Below, one piece after another: positions 32,911-45,400 of a stretch of DNA of 64,000 nucleotides. The stretch's first letter is position 1. Every line of letters begins with the position of its first letter. The stretch comes from Henckelia pumila (Eukaryota; Streptophyta; Magnoliopsida; Lamiales; Gesneriaceae), in contig NW_027331831.1 in the NCBI RefSeq assembly GCF_033568475.1, forward strand, positions 4,216,001 to 4,280,000, in the 5' to 3' direction. The notes beneath the pieces were generated by a model. That model saw nothing but the letters and a program-made list of their open reading frames with translations. It was not told the DNA's origin and did no database searches. The translations under genes were made by a program, and so were the position numbers.

Positions 32911-35595
32911 GAAACGACCCTAACTCTATAATAAATAAATATGCGGAAATTTTTTTTTTTTTTTTTTTTTTTTACTACTAAATAAAATATGTACATATAT
33001 GCCCATACATATATGCACAGAATAAAATATTTAAAATAGATACATGACTAAATAAATAAACAATTAAATACTTAAGTAAAATGCATCTTTGAAATAAATA
33101 ATTATCTGAGTCAACCTCTATAATTCAAAATGTACTGCATAAATAAAATAAATAAAAAGTGTGCATGCACTAAAATATTTAATAAAATATTCAATCACCT
33201 CAACCCATGAAAATATTAAAATGTATCATAACATAACATATATGGTGACTCAGAAGCTGTCACGGTCACGGGGCTACTGCAGCACTGCTCATACGTCCTC
33301 ACCACCGGTAGGAGTAACCTGCTCCTCTACGTACTCACCTGCACCATATCAGTGTAGTGAGCCTAGAGGCCCAACATGCATACTAACAAGGGTTTAAAAT
33401 AATTTAAATCAATTTAATACTAATACATACATATACACGAATGAGCATGCTTAAAATTACATAACATAACTTACTTAAATAAACATAAATAACATAATAC
33501 ATAACATACATAATATCATACATATTTGAGTTGTTGAGCACTTATTTTCTTAACATCGAATGGTCCTATCCGTAAGTGAGACCCATACTTATAGTGCGAC
33601 TGATCAGTCTAAGAAACCATCGTACGAGGCTGGTGGCGAACCACCCATACATAAATGGCAGAAAACTGCCCATACATAAATGGCAGAAACTGCCCATACA
33701 TAAATGGCCACACTACTTCAATTTCCACCTAAAATATTTTTATTTGCTCAACCATAGAATTTCAATCATAGCATAAAAATTGATTTCATGAATGCATGTA
33801 CTTAAATAAATTGTGTGTCCTTCATTTATATTTAAGTTATTTTCTAATATCATATAAATATTCAAATAACTTTTCATGCATAAAAATAATTAAATATAAA
33901 CTCAGGACACATGCAAATTTCTCATGGTTTGATTCAGCTGCTGGCCCTAGACATGCAAGCCCATTAACTTAAGACTTGGCCCAATAAATCAACCAAAGCC
34001 CATTAAGACTAAATTAGGCCCAATAACACTGTCCCTGGCCCAATGGGCCCTAAAGTCCAATAACAGGCCCAATAACTTTCATGGGCTCCCAAGCCCATAA
34101 AAATTTCTGGCCAACTTAAAAATTTAAATAAAAATTATTAAAAGCCCAAAAATAAATAAAATAACCCAAAATAATTTAATGGAACCCAAATAAATTAAAT
34201 GGTACTAATTAATTTTTTTTGGGAATTTAATTAGCCCATTTAATTCCTAATTAACTTAAAAACTTAAAAATAAAAATACCCGAGCCCAATTAAAATAACC
34301 CGAACCCGGACCCACTTAACCCGACCCACTAACCTACTGACCCGACCCGGACCCAAGACCCGACCCGAAAACCACCAGAAACCCTAAACCCGACTTCCCC
34401 CTCTCTTGTTACGTCTCGGCCGAGAGCAGCAGGCCTTCTTGGCCTGCTGCCGGCCGGCTCCGGCCGCCCCTGGCCGGAGCGCCGCCGCCCGGACGTAGCC
34501 CACGTCCGGGCGGACCTAACCTGACCAGGCCCCAGCCCCCATGCAGCCAGGAACCAGGAACCCGAAGCCCTCTTCTCCCGAACCCTAGCCTGCGCCGTCT
34601 GCACCTTTCTAGCTTAAATCCATTCGGCCGAGCCCTTCTCAGCCCCAAACCCTGCCATGGCTCGATCCTTAGGCACCCTAGGACCTTACCTGACCGAACC
34701 CTCAGCCCCGAACCAAGCCATGCCAACAAAATTTTCGTGAATCATGAATCATGCGTGCAATCAACAACATTAAATCGATTTTCTGAAAAATACTTAAAAG
34801 ATTCAGATGCCTACCATAACTTACATGATATATATACTGATATAGCGTAAAAATAAGAAAAAGATCATGCCTTTCACCGTAGACGACGAGAAACACGGGC
34901 GTAGGACGGTTCCGGGACGACGGGGCGACAAAAAATGAACTTTGGAGCTTCAAAGATCTTGGCTATGGTGTCTTCTTTTGCTGCTGGGTCGAGGAAGGAG
35001 AGTGGAGGGGTGGGATGGCGGCTGATGGGAAAGTGACGTGTGGGTGTGTGTGGGGTTGGGTAGATTAGGTTTTAATATTTAAGAAAATAGGTTTTTAGGT
35101 TAATTAATAATAATTAAAAGTTTTAAAAAAAATAATATAAAATTTAAACATTCTAAATAAAAGTTCAAATCAGAAACTTAAATTATAATTTATAAAATCC
35201 CGAAATTAGAAATTAGGGGAATTTTAAAAATACTAAAAAGTCAATATTTTGACTAATTTTGGATAAAAATGACCCCTAAAATTAAATAAAATTAAATACT
35301 TAAAATTTTGAGATAATAAAACTCAAAATAATATTTTAAGGCTCCAAAAAGGTTCATAAAATAATTTGGCTAGAAAGTTGTCATCTCGTCCGTCCACGGT
35401 CCCGTCTACGCGATTAAATAATAAAAATACTAAAAATCATAAAAATCACTAATTATGGGTTAAATGCTTAAAAAATAAATTAAATCATGCATAACTAATT
35501 CACATAATTATTTAACCCATAAATCATAAATTTAAATAATTAAATATCCTAATTATGCAGGCGGATTTACGTATTTAAAAATACCGGGTGTTACA
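32911..35595 (-). repeat. Gypsy 5' LTR
   Basis: 2685-bp partner of 25382-28061 with the same tandem repeat (33643-33709) and GC-rich island. Differences include a longer T run near 32948 and a 3-bp GAC insertion near 34918. Confidence 0.93.
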
Positions 35596-35600
35596 GCAAC

Positions 35601-36110
35601 AAAGCCCCTATATTCAGGTCTTAAACCATGGATAATTATTCTCTTCATCCTGGTTTCTCCAATTGAATCACTTGGATCCAACTCGGTAATTTCACGGCAT
35701 AAAGTTTTCACCTTGTGGAAGTATTGAGAGATCGTCATGCCGCGTTGAGCTATCGACAAAAGTTCACTCTCCAGAAGTTGAAGCCTCATGTCATTTTTCT
35801 TTGAGAATAGTGTGGCGAATGTATCCAAAGTGTCTTTGGGAGTTTTGGCATCCTTTATATGCTCTAGCACATCTTCTTCGACCGTAGTCTTTAACACAAA
35901 CATTGTCTTGCCTGCTTTTATCTTCCACTTTCTTAATGTACCATGTACATCCTCTGCCTTCGGTTGCACAACTTCGCTTCCATGGACAACCTCCCACAAA
36001 TCTTGGCCTTGCATGTAAGACATCATACATGTAGATCAAGTATTGTAATTTTGATTGTTAAGCTTCTTGATTCTACCAATAACTTGAAGATCACTGATCT
36101 TCTCAATTGG
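35601..36110 (-). pseudogene. Gag N-terminal part of the Copia element
   Basis: Minus strand from about 36105 encodes IGRIKKLNNQNYNT, an in-frame TGA, then MMSYMQGQDLWEVVHG, and continues through a UBN2-type Gag region (LHFDA-less form; key pieces KTPKDTLDTFATLFSKKNDM, LLSIAQRGMTISQYFHKVKT, RMKRIIIHGLRPEYRGF). At 35600 it is cut by the nested Gypsy element and resumes at 25376 with [16 protein letters not shown]. The stop and the insertion make it non-functional. Confidence 0.8.
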
Positions 36111-36475
36111 AAAAGAAAGAAGAAATATTTTGTTGTCAGCAACCGCCTGGCTTTGATACCACAATGTTGAAAGAAAAACATCAACAAATATACAATATAA
36201 GTGGAGAGAATATAATTTATTTAGGATAATCCAATCGGTGGAAATGTTCTACCTTTTGTAGGCATAAAATGAGAAGCCACGTATCTTAATTCTCTCAACA
36301 GATTCCTAACAAACTAAGAAATAATCAAATACTAGCTAAGAAATAGCTACAGACTTTGACCCACTAACATTTGACTTGATAACAAATAAATTAATTACCA
36401 TTTATTCTAATAACTTAAGAATGAAATAAATAAATTTATTTAACAGCAGATAAGTATTGATATTGTATTTCAATA

Positions 36476-36563
36476 GATATATCCTAGCTACCTTCGTGTC
36501 ATACAATTCCATCATACATGGTCTATGTAATGACCGCGATTGCCTGAGGGCCTTTCAATTGTT
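36476..36563 (+). pseudogene. PPR gene fragment, 3' part
   Basis: Matches 49036-49121 of the intact PPR gene (codons ~338-366), from 'tatatcc' through 'gtgtcatacaattccatcatacatgg' territory to 'caattgtta'. With 21427-21513 it forms one fragment of about 165 bp. Homology stops abruptly at 36563. Confidence 0.85.
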
Positions 36564-36571
36564 ATAACTCA

Positions 36572-36572
<1 letters not shown>

Positions 36573-36605
<33 letters not shown>
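36573..36605. repeat. (AAT)n microsatellite
   Basis: About 11 AAT units, ten bases after the end of the PPR homology. Confidence 0.9.
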
Positions 36606-36606
<1 letters not shown>

Positions 36607-37136
36607 TGTATATGTATATCAATATATGATTGATATATATTGATGCAGATTTAAAAATTTATTAACACGTGTGTATACATTTTAAAAAATTTATTAATAC
36701 AAATGTGTGTGTATATATATATATACATATTATATAAATAAGGATACTATATAAAAATTAAATATATTTAAATTTTATAGAGTTATATTAATTTATTAAT
36801 TGCAATAAATTTAATACGATTTATCATTTTTTTAAACCAAATTGATATGTAAAAATTATTTACATTGATATATAAAAATATTATAAAGAAATATAAATAG
36901 AAGTTATTGACACTCGATTAATAATTCTAGTACATAAATCAAAATTATAAATTACAAATTTCATAGGGTTCTAAAAAAGTTTATAAATGTCAATAAAATT
37001 TATGAAAAACAAATCTGCAAGATTCTGTGAAAATTTAAAAGTATGTGAGATTCTATAAAAGTTTGTAAAAATTCATCAACTGCACAAAAGTCTGTCATTT
37101 AAAAAAATTCAGTAAATCTATGCAACGAATACACTC
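36606..37136. other. AT-rich DNA, no gene seen
   Basis: Low-complexity AT-rich sequence with TA runs near 36710-36725. No coding or structural feature recognised. Confidence 0.6.
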
Positions 37137-38614
37137 CCCTAAATTTTCAATCTTGTAACTTGCATGTTTTTTTTTGGGTCATGTTACGTTGAATTTTCAT
37201 TTTTAGTCATCTAACTTGTGTATCGTTTTCATTTTTCATCTTTTAACATGTATTTTTTATTTTCGGTCCTTTTAATAATGAACGATAAAAAAAGGTCAAA
37301 AATAAAATTAGTACAAGTTAAAGGACAAAAAATACAAACAATATATAAGTTACATGACTAAAAATGAAAATTCACCATAACATGATCAAAAATGAAAAAC
37401 ATTCAAATTACAAGATTAAAAATACAAATTCATTGTTAACATGACCAAAAGTAAAAAAATTACTAATAACAGACCAAAAATATAGTTCTCTTTTTTTTTT
37501 TTTTTTTTTTTTTGGCTCTTTTTTAGATTTTTGCCCCAACATAGAGATTAGGGGGTCGTTAGCCGAACCCAGGTCGGAAGATCGATTTGATCTGGTTCGT
37601 TTTTTTCCGAACCACTTCAGTTAGTTTCAAACTGTTTCGGGCCTTCTGCTGGATCTTTATAAGCTTTCCGATGCTATTTTTGACCTATCTTGAATGACCC
37701 TTTAACATGTTTTATCTTTTAAACTTGTAAAACAAGATTCGCGTCACTACACATTACGAATATTATGAAATTAAAAACTAGAATATTACATGCAATCCGC
37801 TCATCGTTTATGAAGGAAATTGATTATACAGATTTTTACTCGATGACACGTGACCTTAGCCACATTCAATTATTGATTAAATAAAGTATGTTTAAGTTTA
37901 CATGTATTGAGTTAGCATGAAGGGATTACCCAGGCCAATACATACTAAAAAGCAACGGCGGTAGGTCTAGGAATGGCATACCGGATCAAAATATCGAGTT
38001 TTCGGCATATCGTACCGAAATTTTTTTGATATACAGACATTTTTTTGGTATACCACATTTTTTCACTATCTATACGGTATCAATATGGATTTTTTTCGTA
38101 CCAAAATTTTAGAATTTTTGTATCAGTATCGGTATGAATTTTTTTCATACCAATATTTTTGATACGGCATACCAAAAAACCACCCCTAGGTAGGCCGACT
38201 CACCCCGTTCCGCCTAATAATAGGTTGCAACGGATCGTCGACTGACCCACCCCACTAATCTATTTTAACACTTCTATAATGTGAAATAAACTATAATACC
38301 ACTTCTTGGGGAAAAAAAAGAAAAAAAAACTATTAATACCACGAGACAACAATTAGATTACGTTCGTATTGTCTTTGCTTTTCAAGCAATACACGTGATA
38401 TAAACGTCCACAATTTTAATTGTAATTTTCAATTATTTACTCTTTTTTTGGTTTAAAAAATTAAATTAGCAAAATATAATAAATTCTATGGATCTTCGAA
38501 ATTATTTCACCAATAAAGCCCATAGCACTTATATATAAATGAGAATTATGGAGCGTAAAAAAGTCAACCAAAGTTCAAAGATACAAAAATAGTCTTAACT
38601 TGTTTACTAGCAAC
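37137..38614. repeat. Duplicated DEFL module, copy upstream of DEFL 3
   Basis: Matches 8390-9243 and then 19279-20601, the module split by the Sirevirus and a hAT element. It ends with the promoter of DEFL 3 (TATATAAA at 38531-38538). A 221-bp MITE (37968-38188) is present only in this copy. Confidence 0.75.
37968..38188. mobile_element. Short hAT-type MITE, 221 bp
   Basis: The ends TAGGAATGGCATACCGG and (inward from the right) TAGGGGTGGTTTTTTGG are inverted repeats. The interior is rich in GGTAT/ATACC. The flanks GGTAGGTC (37960-37967) and GGTAGGCC (38189-38196) are an 8-bp TSD with one mismatch. The sister copy at about 9221 reads GGTAGACC once, an empty site. Confidence 0.8.
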
Positions 38615-39141
38615 ATGTCCAGTAAGTGTGTGAGTTTTTTCATTTTTCTGGCCTTCGTTCTGGCGTCAGGTAAATCAAAAAAAATTTATCTTTTCCAACT
38701 CTCCAGAATTTAGTATATTTATTATTTCTTCGTAATATAAATAAAATATTATGGGGAGAATTTTGCAATGCAGTAATAAACAAGAAAAAAAATACCAAGA
38801 TTTAAGCACCATTTGGAATCAGCATCACCATCTGTTACTTGTCACAATTATTTGCATGCACAGGTGAACGTCGGACACATATCATGGAGGGTAAAATTGA
38901 CATTTCACCGCTCCTTGTGCCGAGAAGTGCTCAGTCCTCAAGGACGAGGACGTATTCGTATCCGTATCCGTATCCGTATACGTGTGTGAGTATTTTGGGA
39001 GTATGTGGCAAGACTTTGAGCCCAGAAAGATGCGTACAGTTATGCTATAGTTACTATACGGGCCTTAATCCATATCCACATTGTGACCAATACCCCGGGA
39101 TTGATGAGGTTTTTTGTTACTGTGAACACTACTGTTTGTAG
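38615..39141 (+). CDS. DEFL gene 3: secreted 8-cysteine defensin-like peptide
   Basis: Exons 38615-38669 and 38864-39141 with a 194-bp phase-1 intron give a 110-residue precursor. The signal peptide is MSSKCVSFFIFLAFVLASG. The linker ends in an expanded Tyr-Pro run, TYSYPYPYPYTC, encoded by repeated TATCCG-type hexamers. The eight cysteines have the same spacing as in DEFL 1 and 2 (C-x6-C-x8-C-x3-C-x12-C-x10-C-x1-C-x3-C). TATA box at 38531-38538. It converges on the S1-domain gene, whose stop codon is 343 bp away. It looks intact; its target is unknown. Confidence 0.85.
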
Positions 39142-39484
39142 AAGGCGGAATATATTTGAGGAATATTATATATGATTTAAAGAAATTATGTATCAAGATG
39201 CGATTTAATTCTAGATATGTAAAATTTATGAATTATGTTTTCTACCAAGGAAGATTACATTTTCGAATGCATTCTTTCTCACAAATACTAATTGATGAAA
39301 CTAAAGAAATAAACCTTCGGATTTAATGGAATATATGGAGAGGTACATAAACATTTAACTCAAAAATTTCTGGACGACGAAATCTTCCACATCTCCACAT
39401 ATTTCCGACAAGTCGAGGCTTAAAAGAACGCGATAATATTACCTCATCTTCTTGAATCTATAAATAGAGAGCCTGAAACTTTGA

Positions 39485-42400
39485 TCACTCCACCCTGTTG
39501 GTGCATGTGAGGATTGCAGATTTTAGTTCTTCTTTGTTCAGTGAAGTTTCCACGATTACCTGCCAAAGTCATGCAGATATATAAACACTTTTATTAGTTC
39601 AGTTTTATCATTTTTTGAGACAAAAGGGTTGTTGATCGTAGGTGGAAGAAATTGGGTTTCTGGGGGATTGGGCAGGACTCTCGCGAGCTAGGTTTTGGCT
39701 CGAGGTCAGGGGCTGCTTCGAGAAGGACTTTCAGTTTGGAGGTGAAGGCTTTGGTTGGGCTTGAGCTAGGTCCGGGGCTGGAAAGCTTGTTAGGGTGGTT
39801 CGAGGTTATATACAGGAATGCTAGCAGGAAACCACTGCTCAATCAAGAATGGTTTGTCTACGATCTCCACTCAAGTGTTTCTAACCGAGCGATTGCTAAT
39901 CGAGCGACTTCTTGAATTAGGTTCAAATGCTCACTCGAGATTGAGTACTCAATTCTAGCGAGTGGTGCTATGGCTAATTGAACCAAGCTCAAAGATGGCA
40001 ATAATTAGCTTTTGATCGACTTTTGTGAAGCGAAGTATGCACGTTAAACGAGAAAACGTTTCTCACCATGCCCCTACAACCTCGCTCCAACCCCACATCA
40101 ACACACTCTGACATACACAACAAAAAAGCGAAAATTCTGATTCCTTTGGCCCAGTTCAGAAAACATTGTGATACATAATATATCTCCTTTTTGAATAAAT
40201 AAAAAAATTATTGCATTTCATTTAATTAACAAACAAGCTGCAACTAAATGGAGTTGGGAATGTTTTACCTCCTGCACCCTATTTCCTGCCCGAGCAAGCA
40301 ACTTGTATTGTTTCTCGAACATAGATGCCATGTAAACCTACAAAAATTGAATAAACAAGAGTTCGATTCCAGTATGCAAAACCACAAAACGATTAAGCTA
40401 TTGCCATCTTCCATTGTAGATATGCAAATTTCTTTTCACAGATAAGCTATGCAATAGAATTTGCGTAAAAAAAATTGGAATGCAGACAAATATATTAGTA
40501 TCTTACCTGAAAAGTTGGAGCCAAACCTGGGCTCAAAAAGTATCGTCCTTTCGATACAGATTTAATTCCTTCAAATTGCAGCAGTTCTTTGATGAGAGAT
40601 TCCACATCGGTCCACTAACAGATATTAAAATGTCAGGATTTCCCTTGTCTCTTGATTCAGAGATGCAACTATAGGAACCAAAATATTTCTTCTATTACGA
40701 AAGATTTAGATATAACCTCCTCTGAATTTGGCTGAGCTGCTTCAAGTTTATCACCTAAGGAATCATGATCGCCAACAACAGCCTCCAAGGCCTCAATCAG
40801 TGGATCTGGCTGCCATGTAAGCAAATATTAGATCATCTTTTATTTCAATGTAAACTTAGTTAACCAATAATAAAATAATATAAAGTCATTGACCATGGAG
40901 AAGGGTTACCGTTATTTCCTTCAAAGATAAAAAGATACGATCAAGAGAAAAATCCAGTTGGTGAACTTTGGCATCAATAATCTGAAACCAACACGGATTA
41001 GATAAAAGTATAAGAGCATCATAAGGAGATTTATGACAGAATCTGTTGGATTAGTTGAGTAGCAATTGTCTCCTTAGTTCGCTAATATGGTAAACCTATG
41101 TGGCATGTCAATTGAAACATGAAACTTGATATACGATTTAAAATATTTTGAATCCACCATTATAAACAATTATAGACATTTGGTCCAGGATAAGCAGTTC
41201 AAATATAATGTCAACCAGAAAATATATTCCATATGTTTTTAAAATACCTGGCCTACTTTAAAGTATGATTCAGGATCCAAAGTGGCATCCCACGAGACTT
41301 CAGATTGATGAATGAGTGCAGGCACACCTTCTACCTATAACATATTTTTGTTCGTAAATAAATACTCAGTTGTCGAAGATGAATTGTCATAATCAATTTT
41401 GCTTAGAAAATTGTTGCACAAAGCATTTGTTGTCGCAATATATCATAACTTGTAAGAAGAAGAATTACATATCAGTTTTCAAGTACGTAATATTTTACCT
41501 ACCTCCACGAAGACACCAAAATATGTAATTTTTTTAATGCAACACTTGACTACATCTCCAACGCTTAGTTGTGCCTGCAATAGAAAACAATCTACATACT
41601 CAAGAGGTGTAGTCTGGACAAAATAAAATATCTTACTTCCAAAAAATAAAATATCAAAGAGAACAGAAGCAATGTGGTAATATTATTTTGAGTGAGAAAG
41701 TAAGAAAAAAATTTCCCGAAATGAAGTTTCTCTGCAAATGTTGCCTCCTTATATAATATTTTACAAGTGACGACAAAGAGTAATCGGATCAATTTCATCA
41801 AGCTATACGTGATCTAGGCCCTATATTTCATGCAAAGTAGAGATGATTAAAAGTTTTGTGAGAACCGATGTCATCAAAATGATAGACTCGCTAAAAAATC
41901 ATACTAATGGGTCGTAGTCAGTCAACAAGTTTAGCGGTAGATTCATGGGTTTCTCAGGATATGATTGGGATGACTCCAAGATTGAGAGACTCGATAAACA
42001 GCACCAAAATACATGGATAGGGGTTGCCATTGATATAAAGGGTTGTAATAACCGTAACTTTTAAATTTCAACCTTTGCAGCTCATCAGAAGTAGATAAAT
42101 ATGCTGTTAATGCTTCAAACGTAGAAAAAGATAGAATAAAAGAAACAATTACATTATGAAACAAGACTTTTTTTACCATGAGACTTCTCTTCTTTTCGAC
42201 CAGTTCTTCTTTCTCTTTTGGTTTTATAGAAAATATTAACCTCCTAGAATTTCTGTCGACCAATACTGCACCAACTTTAATTTTCTGCAAGAACAGTTGT
42301 ACTTGTGAAATGTAAATAAATAAAAATGATGATTTTCTTGATGCCAAACATTTTCATACAAACCTGACCAACAAATGAAGATAAAAATTTTAGTTTCTCT

Positions 42401-45400
42401 TGGTCGTAAATCATGAGAAGTTCTTCAAGTTTCATGTCAGATGATATCTCTCTGCTACCTTTATTATCAAATTCTGAATCAACTCCTGATTCAGAGGAAT
42501 CACTCAAGCTAGTAGATTCGTAGTTTCCAATTACACCAAGATTTTGCCTGTAAATAGATGGATCTACACCTTTCCTTCTCAACCATGACTCAAAAGCCAA
42601 GAACTTCCACCGAGCAGCAAGATTGCGATAAGGTAAGAATCCTATCAGGGAACCAAAAGATACCTGTACATGTAGTGGAAAATTTTAAATTGGTGAGCCA
42701 GATATAAAACTAAATTAGCAACACTTCACCACACAAATATTTGTTGGATTAATCGAACTCACAACAAATCCTCTAGTGCTGGAGCTAATCAATTCCACTT
42801 CTTCCCGATGCCCTGTCTTCACAAGCTCTTCAGCTCTAGCCCAGTCATCATCTTCACGCTCCTAGATGAGTTGGCAACATTAAATCATATGAAACATCTT
42901 ATATGAGTATCTGATGAAAGATCACACCAACCTTAACCGGTGAATTTGAGATGAAATTCTCAAGTTCCACAGAATTCCCCAAATTTTTGACATTCAAGGG
43001 AACCCCCTCCTGAATTTTTTGATTTTCTGCTTTCCGAGGAACGTCTAATCTGCAAATAGTATAATAGTTAAAAATAAAGAATTAAAAAATTAAGCCTCAT
43101 AAGTGAAATCGATAGTAGAAAAACATAGTTAGCTCTGAAAAACAAATGCATATGAAAAAGAGGGTGCAGAGGTAGACAGATATTACAGGCCTTTTAGGTT
43201 TTCCAATGAGGACAGTATTTGCAGATGTTGCAGGTGTACTTTGAGAAGCTCCATCCGAAGATATTTTCACATCGGACCTCATATTAGACTGTGATTCTTG
43301 AAAAAGAAATGGCATATTCGATTAAAAAAATCAAAGTTTAATTATTCAAACCTGCTACATTTTCTGAGCCTAATATGCTAAAACTTTACAAATATAATTC
43401 GTACATCAATAAGATTACCTGCTGCTGATATATTAAATGAGTTGGAGACCAGGGACTTATCTTCAGCATCAACGTCACTAGAGCTAGGCTCGCTATACTC
43501 CTCAGATAATTTGTCTTCTTGCTCATCCTTCGAAACATAATGTATCAGCTCTGGCTTCTGTAAAAGCACACTAGGTTTCGAAATTGTATCTTCAATTTCG
43601 TCCTTAACTACAGATTGGGCATCAACAGAATTGGAAGTCTCCGTCCCTTCCCCTCCATCCGGGTTAACTGTCATCTCAGGTTTCTTCAACAGAGTTATAT
43701 CACTAAACCTCTCCTTCTGTGGCTCTTTCCACATATTCAATGTTAGATTTGGCTTCATTCCAAATCTTGAATATTTTTCATTACCATCATCCTCATTAAA
43801 CAGTTTCGGTTTTCGCAAGATAACATCAGGAACATTGCTTTTACTCTCTTTGGTTCCCGTTTTATTCGGTTCATTATATTTTTTATTGTCTGATTCCACT
43901 GGTTTATCAGTTGTCTGAAATTTGGCCCCTCTCTTGGGAACTGGCCTAACCAAATTTAATCCTTGCACGGTTTTTGTCGGATTTTCCCCCTCAGATGCAT
44001 CAAAATGGAGCTCCTTCGTTTCATCATTCGATGTTTTACCTTTCTTCTCATCTAATAACTTCTCAATATCCAAGTAAGAAATATCTGGATTTGACTTCCT
44101 ACCCATGATCTAAAAATTCAAATAAACAGTATTAATTTCTATTTCTGCTGAAGCAAACAAAGGTTCTATGAATGAAAAAAATGAACAAATATAATCAATC
44201 CCATTCCACTAAATAATACTGGAGAAGAAAGTTCTTAGTTTTCACCCCAAACTCTCACATGATTAGAGAACTGCTCGTCTGCTCCCTTGAACTTCAGATT
44301 GCATCACATTGCCGCTTTGTGATCTTCAAAATCATTTAATAATAAAAATTTGGTTGATTTGCTCTAACTTTGTACTCTACTTGACGGTTTAATGTGATTA
44401 AATTTTTTTCCAATTTCCAAAAGTAGAAGAAAATTACTTCTCTTGTTGAACTTATCCAATACATTTGCAACTTGCAAGATTGGAAGAGGCTAATACAAGA
44501 GTTTCTTCAGTTTCCTGGAGAGCTTTATAAATGTCAGGACTGAAACTATCCATTAAGTACAACTACATCAGTGGGAAATGCTTGATATTAATCTGGTAGT
44601 GGTAACAAATGGCAGCACAACAGTTAGCAAGAGCAAGGCACTAGAGATGGGTAACTGATGCATCATCTTCTACCGATGTGAATTTCCAGCTAACCCTCTG
44701 GCTTCCCACAAAATATTAACGAGGAGTCGAGGACAACAGCAGCTGTACTGCTCGTCTTGTGCAGCATAAATGTAAGGAATATGTATGAGTTATAACTATA
44801 ACAGCTACTTCCCGAACCCGATTTTATCTAGCCTCACCCACTATAAATACTAAAGATTTAGTCGAGCCTTCACCAGCTGCATTCCCGAACTCAGCCACAA
44901 ACGCACACTCAAAAGGATGCAAGAAATGTTAGAGACAGCACTTCACAAACCGGTCACTGTGCAAGACTTGCAAAGACCTTACATACAGTGAAGGAAAGTC
45001 ATGGTGATCCATCCACCATATAGTATCACTGATCCACAGGATACATGAATGTGGATGGTATCAACCAAACTGTCCTGGTCTGAGTATACGAGTAAAGGTA
45101 CAAAGTGATGCATGTCGTATCTCATCATGAGAATTCAATGAGTGACATATGCTGTATAACAATGACAGTGGTACATGTTAGATATGCAAATATCTCGACT
45201 CCACAATGCAGTTTTCCAATATTGAGCTAGAGAATACCACCTATTGTGATTATGAATATCAATTCATTTTTCTCCATGATCTCCTATGAGACTGACTTAC
45301 TTTCAAAGACCTCAAACCAATCATGAAAAGCACCTCATAGTTGTGCCCACACTAACAAAATTTAATATTTCATCGTTGTTTTATAATTTTTTTTAAAAAA

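Larger units (their letters stand above)
25382..35595 (-). mobile_element. Young Tekay/Del-type Gypsy retrotransposon nested in the Copia gag
   Basis: The LTRs are 25382-28061 (2680 bp) and 32911-35595 (2685 bp), starting TGTAACACCCGG and ending GTTTCA on the element strand. The TSD is exactly GCAAC (25377-25381, 35596-35600). The LTRs differ at about ten sites by eye (roughly 0.4%), so insertion is recent. Gag, protease, RT, RNase H and integrase are in Gypsy order. The C-terminus resembles the chromodomain-like tail of Tekay/Del chromoviruses. Only one stop codon is seen in pol. Confidence 0.93.
21514..36475 (-). mobile_element. Copia element inserted in a PPR fragment, itself hosting a Gypsy element
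   Basis: The LTRs are 21514-21828 and 36165-36475 (315 and 311 bp, ends TGTTGAAA...TTTCAATA). The TSD is GGTAT at 21509-21513 and GATAT at 36476-36480, one mismatch. The intact PPR gene has GGTATATCC at this place, which confirms the target site. The primer site is minus-strand TGGTATCAAAGCC near 36150-36162, and a GAGGGAGAG purine tract abuts the left LTR. The LTRs differ by roughly 7% by eye, so it is older than the nested Gypsy element. Internal coding is fragmentary. Confidence 0.88.

Noticed and set aside
39652..39915. 87-residue Gly/Leu-rich ORF
   Set aside because: Located in the last intron of the S1-domain gene, antisense, with no recognisable domain.
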